Positions 6,440-8,066 of a stretch of DNA of 8,066 nucleotides are shown here, in pieces. The notes under the pieces are model-generated. The model made no database searches. It was not told where the DNA came from and was given only the letters and a program-made list of their open reading frames with translations. Origin of the DNA: CBDUQP01 sp965369385 (GTDB lineage: Bacteria > Planctomycetota > Phycisphaerae > SM23-33). The position numbers and the translations under genes were made by a program. How positions within the stretch are numbered: the first letter of the stretch is position 1; the number at the start of each line of letters is the position of its first letter. The stretch is from contig CBDUQP010000141.1 in NCBI GenBank assembly GCA_965369385.1, positions 1-8,066 on the forward strand. The letters run 5' to 3'.

Positions 6440-6467
6440 GGAGCCCGACGCTCTCACCCCGGGCTCC
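6440..6467 (-). other. GC-rich stem-loop just upstream of tRNA-Trp
   Basis: GGAGCCCG pairs perfectly with CGGGCTCC around a 12-base loop. In the transcript it lies 26 bases after the rpmG stop and ends five bases before the first base of tRNA-Trp. No U-run follows. It would be left as the 3' end of the tuf-rpmG mRNA after RNase P cuts at the tRNA, and could protect that end from exonucleases. The structure is clear; the role is inferred. Confidence 0.55.
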
Positions 6468-6493
6468 TTGACGATATCAAATTGTCGTTTCCA

Positions 6494-6661
6494 CTATTTA
6501 CGTTTGAGCTTGTGCGCCGTGTGCTTACGCTCACGAGGACAATACTTATTCAGTGTCAACTTCGGCGTGCCACCTGCCGTACGAACATTCGTTCGATAGT
6601 TCAGGTCATTGCATTCCGTGCACTGCAGCCAAACGTATTCGCGGCCCTTTGATTTGGCCAT
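6494..6661 (-). CDS. rpmG: Ribosomal protein L33
   Basis: Small basic protein of the large ribosomal subunit near the E site. I translated 55 residues beginning MAKSKGREYVWLQ and ending HTAHKLKRK, then TAG. L33 comes in a zinc form with four cysteines (two CxxC pairs) and a zinc-free form. Here the first pair is intact (C14, C17), but the second reads C41-P-R-E44, so one of the four ligands is Glu. The typical C-terminal KYCPRxRKHTxH block makes the identity clear. The ATG lies nine bases after the tuf stop; the only ribosome binding site is GGAG within the last two codons of tuf, 12 bases from the start, which suggests translational coupling to tuf. Confidence 0.93.
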   Translation of the reverse strand: MAKSKGREYVWLQCTECNDLNYRTNVRTAGGTPKLTLNKYCPRERKHTAHKLKRK

Positions 6662-6670
6662 TTTCTATCA

Positions 6671-7873
6671 CTACTCCAGGATCTTAGTCACAACACCTGC
6701 ACCGATGGTTCGGCCGCCTTCGCGAATCGCGAATCGCAGCGTCTCTTCCATGGCTACCGAGGTGTTCAGCAACGTGCCGATCATCTTGATGTTGTCGCCG
6801 GGCATGCACATCTCTGCACCCACCAGCTCGATCGTACCAGTTACGTCCGTCGTACGGAAGTAGAACTGCGGACGGTAACCCGTGAAGAACGGGTTGTGAC
6901 GACCACCCTCTTCCTTCGTAAGCACGTACACTTCCGCCTCAAACTTGCTGTGCGGCATAACGCTACCGGGCTTGCACATCACCTGGCCACGTTCCAGCTC
7001 TTCCTTGTCTATACCACGAAGCAGGAGGCCAACATTGTCACCAGCCTGGCCTTCGTCCATGGTCTTGTTGAACATTTCGACGCCCGTTACCGTTGTGGTG
7101 CGGGTCTCGCCCAGGCCAACGATTTCGATCGGGTCACCGGTGTGGATTATGCCACGCTCGATACGGCCGGTACCGACAGTACCGCGACCCTTGATCGAGA
7201 AGACGTCTTCCACTGGCATAAGGAAGTCTTTGTCAATTTCGCGTTCGGGCTGGGGAATGTACGTATCCAAAGCTTCCACGAGTTCCAAAATCGGCTTGGC
7301 GCCTTCGCCACTGGGATCTGCGATAGCTGCAGTAGCAGAACCCACAATCACGGGAACGTTGTCGCCGTCGAAGTCATACTTGCTGAGCAGCTCGCGAACT
7401 TCCATATCGACCAGTTCGAGCAGCTCTTCGTCATCGACCAGGTCTGCCTTATTCAGGAAGACGACCAACTTGGGAACGTTGACCTGTTTGGCGAGCAGGA
7501 CGTGCTCACGAGTCTGGGGCATCGGACCGTCAGCAGCAGACACAACCAGGATAGCGCCATCCATCTGGGCGGCACCGGTGATCATGTTCTTGACGTAATC
7601 AGCGTGACCCGGGCAGTCAACGTGGGCATAGTGACGCAGTTTCGATTCATATTCCACATGCGCGGTGGCAATGGTCAGAATCTTGGTTGGGTCACGCCTG
7701 CCCTGTGACTCAGACGCCTTGGCGATGTCGTCATAGGCCTTGTACTTCGCCAGGCCTTGGGCTTCAAGCACGCATGTAATCGCGGCTGTCAGCGTAGTCT
7801 TACCGTGGTCAACGTGGCCAATCGTGCCTACGTTCACATGCGGTTTGGTCCTTTCGAATACTTCCTTGGCCAT
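6671..7873 (-). CDS. tuf: Elongation factor Tu
   Basis: GTPase that carries aminoacyl-tRNA to the ribosome in the cytoplasm. The protein has 400 residues (E. coli 394). The P-loop GHVDHGKT is at 19-26, DCPGH at 86-90, NKAD at 141-144 and the G5 motif GSAT at 178-181. Domains 2 and 3 follow, with the usual GRGTVGTGRIERG, GYRPQFYFRTTDVTG and REGGRTIGAGVVTKI blocks. Switch I is unusual: between the P-loop and DCPGH there are five extra residues, and RGITI is replaced by KILTI, keeping the Mg-binding Thr (T67). This resembles planctomycete EF-Tu as I recall it. The ATG at 7873 has AGGAG six bases upstream. The gene follows a tRNA, and its stop codon overlaps the region used to start rpmG. Confidence 0.98.
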   Translation of the reverse strand: MAKEVFERTKPHVNVGTIGHVDHGKTTLTAAITCVLEAQGLAKYKAYDDIAKASESQGRRDPTKILTIATAHVEYESKLRHYAHVDCPGHADYVKNMITGAAQMDGAILVVSAADGPMPQTREHVLLAKQVNVPKLVVFLNKADLVDDEELLELVDMEVRELLSKYDFDGDNVPVIVGSATAAIADPSGEGAKPILELVEALDTYIPQPEREIDKDFLMPVEDVFSIKGRGTVGTGRIERGIIHTGDPIEIVGLGETRTTTVTGVEMFNKTMDEGQAGDNVGLLLRGIDKEELERGQVMCKPGSVMPHSKFEAEVYVLTKEEGGRHNPFFTGYRPQFYFRTTDVTGTIELVGAEMCMPGDNIKMIGTLLNTSVAMEETLRFAIREGGRTIGAGVVTKILE

Positions 7874-7920
7874 TGGTTACTCCTCTTCGCTTATCTTCTC
7901 TTTAAAACTGTTTTCTGATC

Positions 7921-7945
7921 TCGCCTGCACCTCAAGGCGCAGCGA
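7921..7945 (-). promoter_or_regulatory. Stem-loop in the tuf leader
   Basis: TCGC-TGCGCC pairs with GGTGCA-GCGA around the tetraloop TTGA: ten pairs with one G-U and a single bulged base. It lies in the 111-base spacer 7874-7984 between the upstream tRNA and tuf, 47 bases before the tuf start. A short AAAAC/GTTTT palindrome follows. I found no convincing promoter in the spacer, so tuf is probably expressed from beyond the tRNA, with this hairpin as the new 5' structure after tRNA processing. Confidence 0.45.
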
Positions 7946-7984
7946 ATCTCTTATTACCCAAGACCGGTATACACCCCGACTCAA

Positions 7985-8056
7985 AGCTGCTGGTGGGGGT
8001 CGAACCCACGACCTCATCCTTAACAAGGATGCGCTCTACCACTCAGCTACAGTAGC
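7985..8056 (-). tRNA. tRNA with GUU (Asn) anticodon on a tRNA-Thr-like body
   Basis: A 72-base cloverleaf. The anticodon stem CATCC/GGATG holds loop TTGTTAA, anticodon GUU, which reads Asn codons. The T arm GTGGG/CCCAC with TTCGACC is perfect. However, the acceptor stem begins GC and ends GC (G1-C72, C2-G71), and the anticodon arm matches the common tRNA-Thr(GGU) arm except for one base; tRNA-Asn normally starts UCC. A tRNA-Thr is also what often precedes tuf. Two stem pairs are broken: A4 opposite C69, and G13 opposite G22. The discriminator is U and no CCA is encoded. All three odd bases lie within 45 bases of the window edge. It could be a recoded tRNA, a decaying copy, or a tRNA-Thr with sequence errors. 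Confidence 0.8.
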
Positions 8057-8066
8057 AAAATCTACC

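Noticed and set aside
6896..7708. A 270-codon open frame on the plus strand, opposite tuf
   Set aside because: It lies entirely antisense to the conserved EF-Tu gene; open antisense frames are common in highly biased genes.
7874..7984. A sigma-70 promoter for tuf (TTGAGT followed by TAATAA)
   Set aside because: The spacing between the two boxes is 22 bases and no other pair gives 16-18 bases, so I do not call it.
1..8066. Mobile elements, CRISPR arrays, phage genes or a novel gene system
   Set aside because: No transposase, repeat array or unfamiliar coding gene was found; nearly all the sequence is taken up by known core genes and short spacers.

Overview
This window is an ordinary bacterial core-housekeeping locus, the elongation factor Tu / SecE-NusG / L11-L1-L10-L12 / RNA polymerase beta cluster. 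Every gene lies on the minus strand, so transcription runs from the right edge of the window to the left. I found no mobile element, CRISPR array, defence island or novel gene system. The points worth a second look are small departures inside well-known genes and the RNA structures between them.

Layout in transcription order: a tRNA with a GUU anticodon on what looks like a tRNA-Thr body (7985-8056); a 111-base leader with a stem-loop; tuf (6671-7873); rpmG for L33, only 55 codons (6494-6661); a GC-rich stem-loop; tRNA-Trp(CCA) (6362-6434); a 113-base spacer with a hairpin; secE (5850-6248); nusG (5283-5843); rplK (4803-5228); rplA (4010-4693); rplJ (3442-3996); a 129-base spacer with a hairpin and a perfect -10 box; rplL (2869-3312); a 158-base spacer with two stem-loops; and rpoB, which is open from 2710 to the left edge (903 codons visible, C-terminal part outside the window). 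rpoC would be expected next, beyond the left edge.

Organism: the order tRNA-tuf-rpmG-tRNA-Trp-secE-nusG-rplKAJL-rpoB occurs in many phyla, including the PVC group. The best taxonomic clue is EF-Tu. Its switch I segment is five residues longer than in E. coli and reads RRDPTKILTI where almost all bacteria have RGITI. From memory this form (RD.TK.TI) resembles EF-Tu of Planctomycetes. SecE with three predicted membrane segments and neither tRNA gene encoding a 3' CCA are compatible with that. My best guess is a planctomycete, possibly of the Phycisphaerae type, at moderate confidence. Base composition is close to half GC throughout, with no sign of transfer.

How the genes work together: EF-Tu, two tRNAs and ribosomal proteins L33, L11, L1, L10 and L12 serve translation. 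L10 and L12 form the stalk that recruits EF-Tu, and L11 sits at the stalk base. SecE is part of the SecYEG export channel, and NusG couples RNA polymerase (RpoB) to ribosomes and termination factors. The tight spacing from tuf to rpmG, secE to nusG and rplA to rplJ suggests co-transcription. The larger gaps, each holding a stem-loop, are the likely places where RNA processing, attenuation or an internal promoter adjusts relative output.
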